Shown here piece by piece: positions 1 through 8,376 of a stretch of 56,246 bases of DNA. The DNA is taken from contig RECM01000176.1 of NCBI GenBank assembly GCA_007694035.1, positions 1 to 56,246 on the forward strand, given 5' to 3'. The stretch comes from Balneolaceae bacterium (GTDB lineage: Bacteria > Bacteroidota > Rhodothermia > Balneolales > Cyclonatronaceae). The position numbers and the translations under genes are program-made. Below the pieces are notes generated by a model, which searched no databases, was not told the origin of the DNA, and saw only the letters and a list, made by a program, of their open reading frames with translations. The stretch's first letter is position 1; each line of letters opens with the position of its first letter.

Positions 1-111
1 CGCAGACTCATATATTAAGAACTTTACCATTACTTTGCAAGATGCAGTTTGAAAAATTCAGCGCTCTTGTTGCATCGCAGGGTCTTAAAATTACAACCCT
101 TTTCCTGTCAT

Positions 112-130
112 TGTCAATATAATATTGACA
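112..130. promoter_or_regulatory. Perfect 9-bp inverted repeat, possible operator
   Basis: The sequence TGTCAATATAATATTGACA is a perfect palindrome with 9-bp arms around a single central base. It lies in the AT-rich non-coding stretch at the left edge, beyond the 3' end of the small membrane protein gene. It has the form of a dimeric regulator's binding site, but no regulator gene is visible and the flanking gene to the left is outside the window. Confidence 0.3.
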
Positions 131-246
131 TCTGATTTACACTCAAATCACAATTCAGCAGATAATATTACGCTTAACCTGAAATATTATTTCATTACCC
201 AATATCATAATCGGGTAATCGATGTCATTATTCTCTTATTTATCGG

Positions 247-621
247 TCAGGAAGGATTTCGCCGTGCAGCAATAAACGATCTCACAGCCAGAAAAAGGTA
301 TGCTATCATTAACACGGCCATCAATGCCTGCATACCAACGGCCAGCGGGCGTTCAAGTTCTGCACCACCGAGGTAACCGAAGAAGCTCATCAATCCTCTG
401 AATGTGCCAATCAGGGCAAGTACTGCAATAAGAACAACTACATGCATTACATGCTTGCGCAGATTCTCTTTTTCGGCAAGTATACCACCGGCCAGAAATA
501 CTATTCCGAAAAAAGCCGGAATCATTGCTGTGAAACTGACCATTCCGGATCCAAAGTAGGACAACAGCCCCATCACGATGAGGAAAATTCCAAGATATTT
601 TGTGAGTTTAGCCATTTCCAT
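247..621 (-). CDS. Small four-helix membrane protein of unknown function
   Basis: This 124-residue protein is almost entirely hydrophobic, with about four predicted transmembrane segments (roughly residues 7-25, 27-47, 59-80 and 92-115) and a short basic C-terminus ending RSFIAARRNPS. I recognise no family motif. It stands alone: the PfpI/DJ-1 gene is divergent, separated by about 170 bases that must hold both promoters. The strong alternation of glycine-rich helices and the short charged loops argue that it is a real inner-membrane protein rather than a chance frame. A structural or stress role is possible but cannot be inferred from sequence. Confidence 0.7.
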   Translation of the reverse strand: MEMAKLTKYLGIFLIVMGLLSYFGSGMVSFTAMIPAFFGIVFLAGGILAEKENLRKHVMHVVVLIAVLALIGTFRGLMSFFGYLGGAELERPLAVGMQALMAVLMIAYLFLAVRSFIAARRNPS

Positions 622-791
622 ATTCTACACCTTGCTTAATTTCAATTTTTAAATGATTAGCTATCTAATTGTCCCCGATTTATTAATTTCCAGTAAGGTT
701 CCTCTGAATTATCGGATTCCGGAAATGAGCAGATCGGTTTAAACAGACGTCCAATTTAACAACAGAAATCGGAATAAACTCTTTTTTTGTT

Positions 792-1316
792 ATGACACCA
801 CTTAAAGGCAAGCGAGTATTAATGTTCATTGAAGATATTTACGAAGATCTGGAACTCCTCTACCCAAAATTCCGCCTGATAGAAGCCGGGGCTCACGTAA
901 CCGTTGCAGGGCCGGATAAAGGCAAAACATACCACGGCAAAAACGGTTATCCTTGCAAATCAGATGACTCTTACGACCATCTGGTTGCCGGTGATTTCGA
1001 TGCATTGGTTATTCCAGGCGGATTTGCACCCGACAAATTGAGGAGATATGAAAAGGTACTTGAACTGACCCGGGAGATACACAATGCCGGCAAACCTTTG
1101 GCCCATATCTGTCATGCAGGCTGGATCCCAATATCTGCAGGTATCATGAAAGGGTACCGCTGCACCTCTACACCCGGCATTAAGGATGACCTGATCAATG
1201 CCGGTGCTGATTGGGTGGATGAAGAGGTTGTGGTCGACCGTAACATGATATCAAGCCGCAGGCCCGATGATCTGCCGGCATTCTGCCGGGAAATTATCAG
1301 AATGATGTCTGCCTGA
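792..1316 (+). CDS. PfpI/DJ-1 family protein (class I glutamine amidotransferase-like)
   Basis: The 174 residues match the full length of the PfpI/YhbO/DJ-1 family. The nucleophile elbow is visible as AHICHAGW with Cys107 followed by His108, the usual Cys-His of this family, and the acidic partner region lies in MFIEDIYED near residue 14. The VIPGGFAPDKLR stretch (residues 73-84) is the characteristic GG loop. Family members act as cytosolic stress proteins: some are intracellular proteases, others are glyoxalase III/deglycase-like enzymes, and sequence alone does not separate these. The gene is monocistronic, and no strong Shine-Dalgarno precedes the ATG. It converges on the FAD oxidoreductase gene with only about 20 bases between stops. 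Confidence 0.88.
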   Translation: MTPLKGKRVLMFIEDIYEDLELLYPKFRLIEAGAHVTVAGPDKGKTYHGKNGYPCKSDDSYDHLVAGDFDALVIPGGFAPDKLRRYEKVLELTREIHNAGKPLAHICHAGWIPISAGIMKGYRCTSTPGIKDDLINAGADWVDEEVVVDRNMISSRRPDDLPAFCREIIRMMSA

Positions 1317-1330
1317 CCCTGATCAGGCAG
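1309..1330. terminator. Hairpin between two convergent genes
   Basis: CTGCCTGA and TCAGGCAG form a perfect 8-bp stem around a six-base loop. The hairpin overlaps the stop codon of the PfpI/DJ-1 gene and lies before the stop of the opposing oxidoreductase. No clear T-tract follows on either strand, so it may block read-through or stabilise 3' ends rather than act as a classic intrinsic terminator. Confidence 0.4.
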
Positions 1331-1337
1331 GTTCCGG

Positions 1338-2462
1338 TCAGCTTAAATTATCGGATTCATCTGTCAGCATTTGTGCTGCCCTGCCGGCCAGATCTGTGCC
1401 GATTGCAACACCCATCCCACTCAATCCGGCTGCTGCATACAGGTTTTTATCCAGCTTTTTGCATAATGGTGTTTTGGTTTTGGCAAACCCCATCGTACCG
1501 GTCCATTCCTGGTCGATAACCCATCCTTCGGGCAACTTCAGTATATTGTTCGCAAATGCTATAAGATGTGATTTAATTTTGCTGTTGATACTTCTGGATG
1601 TAGTCTCTTCGGTCTGTTTGTCATGGTTTCTTGCTCCTCCAATAAGCATTCTGCTGCCGGGCAGATCCCTGAAATAGTAGTAACCGCAATCGTAGTGAAA
1701 GATTCCCTTCCAGGCCAGGTTATCAATTGGTTTTGTGACGAATACGTAGCCTCTTGCAGGCCTTATTTCTGAATCAGGTACAAGATCTGAAGTGAACCCA
1801 TTTGTGGCCAGCAGTATTTTATTTGTACCGATTACTACCCCATTATCAAGTTCAACATTGTTCGGCCCCGTATTGATCACCTTTGAATTCCATCGGATAA
1901 CAACTCCTGAATCCAGTACTTTTGCAATCAACGCTTTCATAAATCGGCCGCTGTCAATTCTGCCTTCAAGGCTGCAATATATGGCATCATAATCCTGAAA
2001 AGTTACAGGCGAATAAACCCTTTCAACGCCGGACAATTGCTCAAGCCACTGGTTAAACAGCGGCAGGTTCTCTGTTACCTTATCAAACGTAGTGCGATCG
2101 GTGAACAATTCGTAGCCGCCCGGCTGCTCGAAACAGAGATTTTCATCGCCCATTTCAAATCTGAGCCGTTCCAGCCCTCTGAACCGGGCCTCAAGCCTCG
2201 AATAAACCCCGGGCATGGTTTCATGCTGAAGATCGTCGAGAAGCTCTCCGGCAGACCCGAAGCAGGCAAAACCGGCATTCCGTGTACTGGCACCATCAGG
2301 ATAGTATCCCCGTTCAAGCACTATCAGATTGCTGTCCGGGTTCATTCTTTTATAAAAAAGCGCTGTAAAAAGTCCTGTAAGCCCCGCACCGACAATCACA
2401 AGATCGTACCTGGTGTGCAGATGACTGAGCTCCCACCATGAGGGCTGGTATTTTTCAATCAT
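1338..2462 (-). CDS. FAD-dependent amine/amino-acid oxidoreductase (DAO family)
   Basis: A 374-residue flavoprotein of the DAO superfamily. The N-terminal Rossmann motif IVGAGLTGL (around residues 23-31) binds the ADP part of FAD, and the STRNAGF segment near residue 60 is typical of the PuuB/glycine-oxidase-like branch that oxidises secondary amines or gamma-glutamyl amines. The C-terminal GLSGMGVAIGTDLAG stretch is the second FAD-contacting glycine-rich loop. The N-terminal SWWELSHL before the Rossmann fold also recalls PuuB-type enzymes. Its start overlaps the end of the cupin gene by 8 bases, so the two are translationally coupled. The substrate is unknown; the neighbouring M20 hydrolase suggests a catabolic route in which an acylated amine or amino acid is deacylated and then oxidised. 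Confidence 0.85.
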   Translation of the reverse strand: MIEKYQPSWWELSHLHTRYDLVIVGAGLTGLFTALFYKRMNPDSNLIVLERGYYPDGASTRNAGFACFGSAGELLDDLQHETMPGVYSRLEARFRGLERLRFEMGDENLCFEQPGGYELFTDRTTFDKVTENLPLFNQWLEQLSGVERVYSPVTFQDYDAIYCSLEGRIDSGRFMKALIAKVLDSGVVIRWNSKVINTGPNNVELDNGVVIGTNKILLATNGFTSDLVPDSEIRPARGYVFVTKPIDNLAWKGIFHYDCGYYYFRDLPGSRMLIGGARNHDKQTEETTSRSINSKIKSHLIAFANNILKLPEGWVIDQEWTGTMGFAKTKTPLCKKLDKNLYAAAGLSGMGVAIGTDLAGRAAQMLTDESDNLS

Positions 2463-2967
2463 TCATTTTCTCCATGGACTCAACCCATTTTGCAGCCTCC
2501 ACAGTATGCTCCTCTGGTGCCCATTGGGCAAACTCTTTATCGGTTTGCGCGTTGTAGGGTCCTTTTTTGACTTCAAAAATTACAGTATCCCTCTCAAGAA
2601 CAATAAAACTGTGCCAGACTTCTGGCTCGATATCTATGAGTGATTCATTTGTACTGGCACGTAACGTAAAATAATTTTCTATGAATCCGACATCATCAAA
2701 AATGATGAACTGAACAGCGCCTTGCATCACCAACATACTTTCGACATGGTGTTTTCCGGGATGCTTGTGCGGCCGTATATAGGTTCCAGGCTGCACAAAA
2801 TTAATCAAACGCTGCACGCTGTCATCCTGGGTTCTGTGCAGCGGAATCAGAATTCGTTTGCGCCTGCTTTTTCTGGACGATGCTATCCCCATACCCAGAA
2901 TTTTTTTATCACTATTGAATACTTTTCCGCTCACATTCGGAAACGCGTGTTTATTCGGATTTGCCAT
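2455..2967 (-). CDS. Cupin-fold metalloprotein, WbuC-like
   Basis: This 170-residue protein has one cupin domain. The first metal-binding motif is visible in IRPHKHPGKHHVESMLVMQG (His, His and Glu ligands) and the second in VWHSFIVLE. The basic RKSRRKRILIPLH lead-in and QDDSVQRLINFVQPGTYI resemble WbuC-type cupins, which are often found in O-antigen loci, though no O-antigen genes lie nearby. Its start overlaps the end of the M20 hydrolase by 17 bases and its end overlaps the FAD oxidoreductase start by 8, making it the middle gene of a tightly coupled operon. Its role could be as an isomerase, dioxygenase or metal-dependent binding protein; sequence does not decide. Confidence 0.8.
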   Translation of the reverse strand: MANPNKHAFPNVSGKVFNSDKKILGMGIASSRKSRRKRILIPLHRTQDDSVQRLINFVQPGTYIRPHKHPGKHHVESMLVMQGAVQFIIFDDVGFIENYFTLRASTNESLIDIEPEVWHSFIVLERDTVIFEVKKGPYNAQTDKEFAQWAPEEHTVEAAKWVESMEKMND

Positions 2968-4183
2968 AATCTCCCTCCACTAATACCAATGATGCCATTA
3001 AAGCCGAACCGGTTAACAGACATTTTTCATCAACATTATACTTTGGGTGATGCCAGGCAAACTGTGAGTCGGCTGCCTGGCTGCCGGATCCAAGGAAAAA
3101 AAATGCGCCTTTGAATTTCTGAAGATAATATGAAAAATCTTCGCCTGCCATATAGGGTTCATCCATCACGACGACGGATTCCGGGCCAAACAGAGAAGCG
3201 GCTATTCCGATAACGTTGTCGGTCTGTTCCGGATAATTCATTACAGCCGGATATCCGCTTTCGTAGTGAAATTCAGCAACAGCGCCATACGATTGCGCAG
3301 TACAGGTAGCAATCTCTGCCAAACGCCGGCGAATAAGATCGGCAGTTTCAGTCCTGAATGTTCTCACTGTTCCAAACAAGCTGCCTTCTGCCGGTATGAT
3401 ATTGTGAGCGGTACCCGCTTCAATTTTTCCGACGGTTACTACTGCCGAATCTGCCGGATTTACATTTCTGCTGACAATGGTCTGCAGCTGAATTACAATC
3501 TGAGATATAATAACGACGGGGTCGATACAGGTGTGCGGGGAAGCAGCATGCCCACCCATTCCTTTTATTTTTACGGAAAACTCATCAGGTTTGGCCATAA
3601 GGCGGCCGTGCCTTATTCCGATTTTACCCGGCTCACCATTCGGATCGGTATGTAACCCGTATATTTGCTGAACACCCAGGTCTTCAAGAATGCCTGATTC
3701 ACATATTAAACTGGCACCGCCCGGCAATTTTTCCTCGCCCGGCTGGAAAACAAGCACAACTCTTCCGGGAATCCGTTCTTTATTAGCTGAAAGTATGGCG
3801 GCTGTGCCAAGAAGGTTGGCTGTATGCAGATCATGGCCACAACAGTGCGATATTCCCGGTTTCAGGGAAATAAAATCTTTCTTTGCATCGCCATCCTCCA
3901 ATATGGGAAGTGCATCAATATCTGCCCTGAGAGCGGTTACTTTTGATGATGCTATACCACCTTCCATTACGGCAACACAACCGGTAGGCGTTGGCGAATG
4001 AATTGCATAGCCCAGACCGGTCAGTTTTTCCTTTATATAGCGGGTTGTTTCATACTCCGCAAAACTCAGCTCCGGGTATCTGTGCAGATGCCGCCTGTCT
4101 TTCACCATATCCGGGTAGATTTTTCCGGACAGTTCGGCAATGTGGCGGAATAATGTGGTATCCCCTGTTTCTGGTTTCTTCAT
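2951..4183 (-). CDS. M20D family amidohydrolase (N-acyl-amino-acid hydrolase type)
   Basis: This is a two-domain metallohydrolase of the M20D subfamily (hippurate/IAA-amino-acid hydrolase type). The metal motif HCCGHDLHTANLLG supplies the Cys and His ligands, FQPGEEKLPGGA carries the catalytic and metal-binding glutamates, and the C-terminal HHPKYNVDE gives the last histidine. The family removes the acyl group from N-acylated amino acids in the cytosol. I place the start at the ATG at 4183, giving 410 residues; a TTG at 4219 would add twelve residues but neither start has a strong Shine-Dalgarno. It is the first gene of a coupled three-gene operon with the cupin and FAD oxidoreductase. No signal peptide is evident. 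Confidence 0.88.
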   Translation of the reverse strand: MKKPETGDTTLFRHIAELSGKIYPDMVKDRRHLHRYPELSFAEYETTRYIKEKLTGLGYAIHSPTPTGCVAVMEGGIASSKVTALRADIDALPILEDGDAKKDFISLKPGISHCCGHDLHTANLLGTAAILSANKERIPGRVVLVFQPGEEKLPGGASLICESGILEDLGVQQIYGLHTDPNGEPGKIGIRHGRLMAKPDEFSVKIKGMGGHAASPHTCIDPVVIISQIVIQLQTIVSRNVNPADSAVVTVGKIEAGTAHNIIPAEGSLFGTVRTFRTETADLIRRRLAEIATCTAQSYGAVAEFHYESGYPAVMNYPEQTDNVIGIAASLFGPESVVVMDEPYMAGEDFSYYLQKFKGAFFFLGSGSQAADSQFAWHHPKYNVDEKCLLTGSALMASLVLVEGDYGKSE

Positions 4184-4270
4184 CTGATTAATACATGTGA
4201 GTAATTCTGCCTTAAGCAAGAATACAAAAATTAAACCGGGATTTACACAATCGGCGTTATCGTGATTGGT

Positions 4271-5245
4271 TCATTTACCGACAACACCTTTATTCAAAGT
4301 GTACTCCGTCCAGATTCTTTCTGAGAACTCATAAAATGGTTTTTTTTGATGTAACCATCCGAAATGGATACAAAATGGTTTAACCATCATAAAATCACCA
4401 TAACCTGGTAAAACTGAACAGACATTAATAAGTAAATTGCGGATGCTGTCGTTTTTAATACCCCTGAGGCTGTAAATAAAACTATTGGTGAAATATTTGC
4501 ATTTTACATCCTCAAAATACTCGTCATGCATGCACTGATCCTCAATATAATCAAGCTGTGGGCTTGTATGCCCCTGAAGCCAGGGGAAAACAGGAATATC
4601 CATCATCGACATTGCCATAGCAAGGCTCCATTCACACGATTCAAGTGATCTGCCATGCTCCTTATTCCGGCTCTGAAAATGGGTTTCATCTTTGCGGTTA
4701 ATCATATCACCAGCAAGTTCACAGATATTTTTTGTGAGATCATTATCCTGCACGTACATCAGTCCGCTCTGTACCCGGCTTAGATAGGTCAACCCGAAAC
4801 GTTTAAGGGTTCGCTCTCTTTTTTTCATCAGCAAATCGAGAATAATCTGCGGCCCTTTTGAGGCTCCGAAATAAGCATCAGCTTTCAGATTACCGGTAAT
4901 CGTAAATTTGTATGCAGAAAGCAGATTCCACAATTTATCGGGGTCACGGCACCAAATGATATCCGAATCCAGAAATAGAGATCGCTCAAAGATATGATAC
5001 AGGTGAACGTTGTGCTTGAATCCAGTTATTGAACAATGCTCAGGATGGATGGGGTACAGAACGTCGAACAAATCACCAAAGCCCGCTGTAATCAATTCAT
5101 TTTTGTGCGTCTCTTCACAAACCAGGGCTATTTTCCTGTGCTGGTCGTATCTTCTAATTGTCAGTGCCGATGCTACAGCATGCCTGAGGTATTTACTGTG
5201 GCCATACACATGGTATATGTAACCTTCCGGTCCGTGAGTATTCAC
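4271..5245 (-). CDS. GT-A fold glycosyltransferase-like protein
   Basis: The 324-residue product has the features of a GT8-like, GT-A fold nucleotide-sugar transferase: an N-terminal beta-alpha region (HSKYLRHAVASALTIRRYD, KIALVCEE), followed by the SLFLDSDIIWCRDP segment whose DSD is the metal-binding DxD motif. A later QSGLMYVQ and CEWSLAMAMSM resemble the acceptor-side half of this fold. There is no signal peptide or transmembrane segment, so it should act in the cytosol. It starts at a GTG with no obvious Shine-Dalgarno; no in-frame ATG offers a better start. No other sugar-transfer genes adjoin it, so its acceptor is unknown. It lies about 60 bases beyond the mlaC-like gene and 90 before the M20 gene. 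Confidence 0.65.
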   Translation of the reverse strand: MNTHGPEGYIYHVYGHSKYLRHAVASALTIRRYDQHRKIALVCEETHKNELITAGFGDLFDVLYPIHPEHCSITGFKHNVHLYHIFERSLFLDSDIIWCRDPDKLWNLLSAYKFTITGNLKADAYFGASKGPQIILDLLMKKRERTLKRFGLTYLSRVQSGLMYVQDNDLTKNICELAGDMINRKDETHFQSRNKEHGRSLESCEWSLAMAMSMMDIPVFPWLQGHTSPQLDYIEDQCMHDEYFEDVKCKYFTNSFIYSLRGIKNDSIRNLLINVCSVLPGYGDFMMVKPFCIHFGWLHQKKPFYEFSERIWTEYTLNKGVVGK

Positions 5246-5307
5246 AATAGATTTTACATTGCCCGGGTTAATGTTACCCTATAATAAGAAAAAACCGCGT
5301 TCCAATA

Positions 5308-5910
5308 TCACGCATCTGCCCTTCTTTTAAGGCTGGTAAGCAGCGCGTCATAACCTCTTCTACGTATGATGTTTTGAAAAGACCTCCGGTAGGATTCTGC
5401 AGTTGACACGTTGTCGATTGACATGTCTGTGATAACCCAGGAGTCGCCCTTTGTTTTCAGTTCATACGTAACAGGTGTTCTTACATTTTCAAGTATGGCA
5501 ATTGTTTCTACTGTAGCAGTTGATTCGTTAACCCTGATTTCACGGTATTCCACATCAGCCCGGTAGATATCGAGAGAATTCAGGGATTGGTCTCTGACAA
5601 TAGTTGAAAAAATGTCGATAAATTCACGCCGCTGTTCAGAAGAAAGCTCATCAAATGTACTTTGCAGCGCATATTCCGCCATGGATGCATAATCCATAAC
5701 GTTGTTAATAATGTCTTTCAGTTTTTCTCTCTGCTCATCTGTATGCGTAGTACCCTTTGGCCCAACCAAAGCCTTAATTTCCCTGTCGCGTTCCTGCAGG
5801 AAACTTTTTATATCGTCTTTTTTATCGCTGGAATTTGCCAGTAGTGGTGAAACAAAAAAAAGCAAATTCAGAGCAATCAGAGCAAGCAATATTATTCGTA
5901 CCATATTCAT
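5308..5910 (-). CDS. MlaC/Ttg2D-like periplasmic phospholipid-binding protein
   Basis: The 200-residue protein begins with a signal peptide (MNMVRIILLALIALNLLFF, likely cleaved after LLANS) and continues as a MlaC/Ttg2D-type domain: an acidic helical start, the NNVMDYASMAEYAL segment, and the later VRTPVTYELKTKGDSWVITDMSIDNVS, which is the typical end of this fold. MlaC carries phospholipids between outer and inner membrane. It lies only three bases after the TolC-family gene on the same strand. The usual partners MlaE, MlaF and MlaD are not in the window, so it is either an orphan or works with permease genes elsewhere. Confidence 0.8.
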   Translation of the reverse strand: MNMVRIILLALIALNLLFFVSPLLANSSDKKDDIKSFLQERDREIKALVGPKGTTHTDEQREKLKDIINNVMDYASMAEYALQSTFDELSSEQRREFIDIFSTIVRDQSLNSLDIYRADVEYREIRVNESTATVETIAILENVRTPVTYELKTKGDSWVITDMSIDNVSTAESYRRSFQNIIRRRGYDALLTSLKRRADA

Positions 5911-5913
5911 CCT

Positions 5914-7308
5914 TTATTCCGGTAATTCGTTAAACGGTATGCCCGCCGCACGGTATAGTCTGCCGATATTAACGTTGAAATCGTGAGTTCGTTGTTTGAG
6001 TGCCACTTCGAGTTCAAGATTTTTTTTAACGGCATCTACAAGATTTTTGACATCACCGAAGCCAAGATCGTAGTCGAGCTGCTCCTGACGGAGCCATTCA
6101 TTGCTTATATCATACGCTTTGCCAAGGTTGTCTATTCTTGAACGTGATACCATCACGTTTTTGTATCTCTCGGCAAGATCAAGACGAAGGGCATCTGAAA
6201 CAGCCTCTTTAGTATAGGAGGCCTGCCTGTACTGAATCCTTGACCGTTCCAGCCTGCTTCTCATAATACCGAAGTTGAGGTTTTGCCTGAAACCGAAACC
6301 ATAAACAAGATTGGAGTAATTGGTTCTGTTCTGTATGAACGGATTATCCTGTTTTGGGCGGTTTGGGGTTACAGCGACCGATGCCGAAAGCCCCAGAAAA
6401 AACGAAGGGTAGTTTTGTGCCCTTGCTACTTCAAGACCATATTGAGCCGCATCAACCACCGCGCTGATCTGACGCATTTCAGGCCGGGAAACAAGTGCAC
6501 GTTGTTCATAATATCCGATATCCTCAATTGCGATCTCCAGAACATCGAGGAATTGTTCTTCCGGCAGAAAAACGGTTTGTCTGTCATTATTCAATGCAAG
6601 ATCCCAAACCCTGTTAACTGTTTTCAGATTTTCATTCACTTCATCTGCCATCATTGCGAATTCATATCTGAAAATATTGAATTCATATACATCCTTGTCT
6701 TCGATGCTGTCGTCACCCTCTTCCAGAAGTTTTTCGAGTTCTCTTTCGGCCCGGCGGAAATCGGCATTGGCCCGGTCTACAAGCCTGCTCAGTTCAAGTG
6801 CCAGAAGTTTTGCATAGTAAAGCTCCCATAGCGATGTTTCATATTGTGACATTTCTCCCTGAAAGGCGGCTTCCGCTGCTTTGGCACCCGATTCAGCCGC
6901 TTTAATAGCATTTGATATTGCCCCCCATGTGTATATGGGTTGAATGGCGGTAATTTCGGCCCGTGTAAAGACCGCCCAGTCCTCCCAATCATTTCTCAGG
7001 GTTGGATCCAGGTAGAGCGAGCCGGGCGGGTTGCCCATTGTGCCTTTAACCCCCGGTACCAGGCCATGAGCCGTATTGGCTGAAGCATTAGGCAATATTC
7101 TGCTGGCCCTGGCCTCCTGAATTCGAGTACCCGCTATTTCGACCGTTTGCTGCCTGGCTCTGAGTTGAGTGGACTCCCGAAGCCCCCTGTCAATAAATTC
7201 ATGGATATTCAGCCTGAGGGTATCCTGCGAATTTACCGGAACCAGCCCTAATAATACAAACATGGGTACGATAAAGGCAGCCCGGATATAGTAATTGCGG
7301 ATGTCCAT
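5914..7308 (-). CDS. TolC-family outer-membrane efflux protein
   Basis: This 464-residue protein has an N-terminal hydrophobic signal (IRAAFIVPMFVLLGLVPVNS) and the two-fold repeat of long helices and short beta segments of the TolC/OEP family. Examples are LRESTQLRARQQTVEIAGTRIQEARASRILPN in the first half and SRPEMRQISAVVDAAQYGLEVARAQNYPSFFLG in the second. Such proteins trimerise to form an outer-membrane channel and periplasmic tunnel for RND, ABC or MFS exporters. No inner-membrane pump or adaptor is adjacent; the only coupled gene is the MlaC-like protein, three bases downstream. It begins just after the terminator that follows tRNA-Ser, so it needs its own promoter. Confidence 0.88.
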   Translation of the reverse strand: MDIRNYYIRAAFIVPMFVLLGLVPVNSQDTLRLNIHEFIDRGLRESTQLRARQQTVEIAGTRIQEARASRILPNASANTAHGLVPGVKGTMGNPPGSLYLDPTLRNDWEDWAVFTRAEITAIQPIYTWGAISNAIKAAESGAKAAEAAFQGEMSQYETSLWELYYAKLLALELSRLVDRANADFRRAERELEKLLEEGDDSIEDKDVYEFNIFRYEFAMMADEVNENLKTVNRVWDLALNNDRQTVFLPEEQFLDVLEIAIEDIGYYEQRALVSRPEMRQISAVVDAAQYGLEVARAQNYPSFFLGLSASVAVTPNRPKQDNPFIQNRTNYSNLVYGFGFRQNLNFGIMRSRLERSRIQYRQASYTKEAVSDALRLDLAERYKNVMVSRSRIDNLGKAYDISNEWLRQEQLDYDLGFGDVKNLVDAVKKNLELEVALKQRTHDFNVNIGRLYRAAGIPFNELPE

Positions 7309-7340
7309 ATTAGCAGATGTTAACCTAAGATCATAAAATA

Positions 7341-7369
7341 AAAAAAAGCCCCGTCAGCGAGGCTTTTAT
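7341..7369 (-). terminator. Intrinsic terminator after tRNA-Ser and the atp operon
   Basis: Read on the minus strand, AAAAGCCTCG pairs with CGGGGCTTTT around a CTGA loop, with one T-G wobble, and is followed by a run of T and an AT-rich tail. It sits five bases beyond the tRNA 3' end and before the TolC gene, so it closes the long minus-strand train. Confidence 0.85.
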
Positions 7370-7374
7370 TTAAG

Positions 7375-7459
7375 CGGAGAGAGAGGGATTCGAACCCCCG
7401 GACCATTGCTGGTCAACGGTTTTCAAGACCGCCGCATTCGACCGCTCTGCCATCTCTCC
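7375..7459 (-). tRNA. tRNA-Ser (anticodon UGA)
   Basis: The minus strand folds as an 85-base class II tRNA. The acceptor stem GGAGAGA pairs with TCTCTCC and the discriminator base is G. The D arm is GGCAGAGCGGTCGAATGC, the anticodon loop CTTGAAA carries TGA (plus-strand 7423-7425), a long variable arm ACC-AGCAAT-GGT follows, and the T arm has GGGGG-TTCGAAT-CCCTC. The 3' CCA is not encoded. The long variable arm and anticodon fit serine reading UCA and UCG-type codons. It starts 18 bases after the atpG stop codon with no room for a separate strong promoter, so it is probably co-transcribed with the ATPase operon. Confidence 0.96.
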
Positions 7460-7477
7460 GTTGCTTACAATATATTA

Positions 7478-8374
7478 CTATTGAGATAAAGCTTCAGCAC
7501 CGGATACAATCTCTGAGATTTCCGTAGTAATCGAGGCCTGCCGAGCCTGGTTGTACTCGAGGTTCAATACACGAATAATCTCTTTCGCATTTTCCGTGGC
7601 ATTGTCCATCGCTGCCATCCTTGCACCCTGTTCCGATGCGTTGGATTCAAGGACTGCACGCCACAGCTGAATATTAACGTGTAAAGGAACAATTTGTTCT
7701 AAAATATCAGCTGCAGACGGTTCAAAAATATAATCAGTGCCTTGATCATGGGCCATAGCATGTACAGGTTCTATTCCATAATCGACTTTAGTTACCGGCA
7801 GTAACTGTTCTATAATGCGGTTTTGCGACAGAACAGTTTTAAACTCATTGTAGGCGATGTAAACACCGTCGTACTCACTGTTCATAAACCGGCTGAGTGC
7901 ATCTTTCATTATTTCGGCTGTTGGCTCAAAAGCCAGATCGTCGAAGAAACCGGGATGTCTTTCAATAACGTCATATCCGCGCTTGGTGAAATGTTCATTG
8001 GCCTTTCTTCCGATACATACCAGCGACAGATTCCCGCTATCGAGATATTCTCTGTAGGTTGTTTTGAACTCATCCTCGATGTAGCGAAACAGGTTTGTAT
8101 TGAATCCCCCGCACAGCCCGCGGTCCGATCCTACAATTACAACCATTATTTTGTCGGGTTTTTTCCCGGTTGAAAGTAGCCTGTTGGGTTCTTCGGCACT
8201 CAAAGCCAGGCGGTTCAGAACAGAACGGAGATTATAAGCGTAAGGCCTGGTGGCCATAATCCTTTCCTGGGCTTTTCTTAGCCTTGCCGCAGCCACCATT
8301 TTCATGGCTTTGGTAATCTGCTGAGTGCTTTTGACCGAACCTATCCGGTCTCTGATATCCCGAAGATTAGCCAT
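7478..8374 (-). CDS. atpG: F1 ATP synthase gamma subunit
   Basis: The 298-residue protein is the central rotor shaft of the F1 motor. The N-terminal helix [20 protein letters not shown] then [17 protein letters not shown] and the C-terminal helix [20 protein letters not shown] are the hallmark coiled-coil ends of the family, with the [11 protein letters not shown] motif between them. Length is normal. It is the last protein gene of the atp train, three bases downstream of atpA, and is followed by tRNA-Ser and a terminator. In many bacteria atpD and atpC come next; here they do not, so beta and epsilon must be encoded elsewhere. Confidence 0.97.
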   Translation of the reverse strand: MANLRDIRDRIGSVKSTQQITKAMKMVAAARLRKAQERIMATRPYAYNLRSVLNRLALSAEEPNRLLSTGKKPDKIMVVIVGSDRGLCGGFNTNLFRYIEDEFKTTYREYLDSGNLSLVCIGRKANEHFTKRGYDVIERHPGFFDDLAFEPTAEIMKDALSRFMNSEYDGVYIAYNEFKTVLSQNRIIEQLLPVTKVDYGIEPVHAMAHDQGTDYIFEPSAADILEQIVPLHVNIQLWRAVLESNASEQGARMAAMDNATENAKEIIRVLNLEYNQARQASITTEISEIVSGAEALSQ

Positions 8375-8376
8375 AG

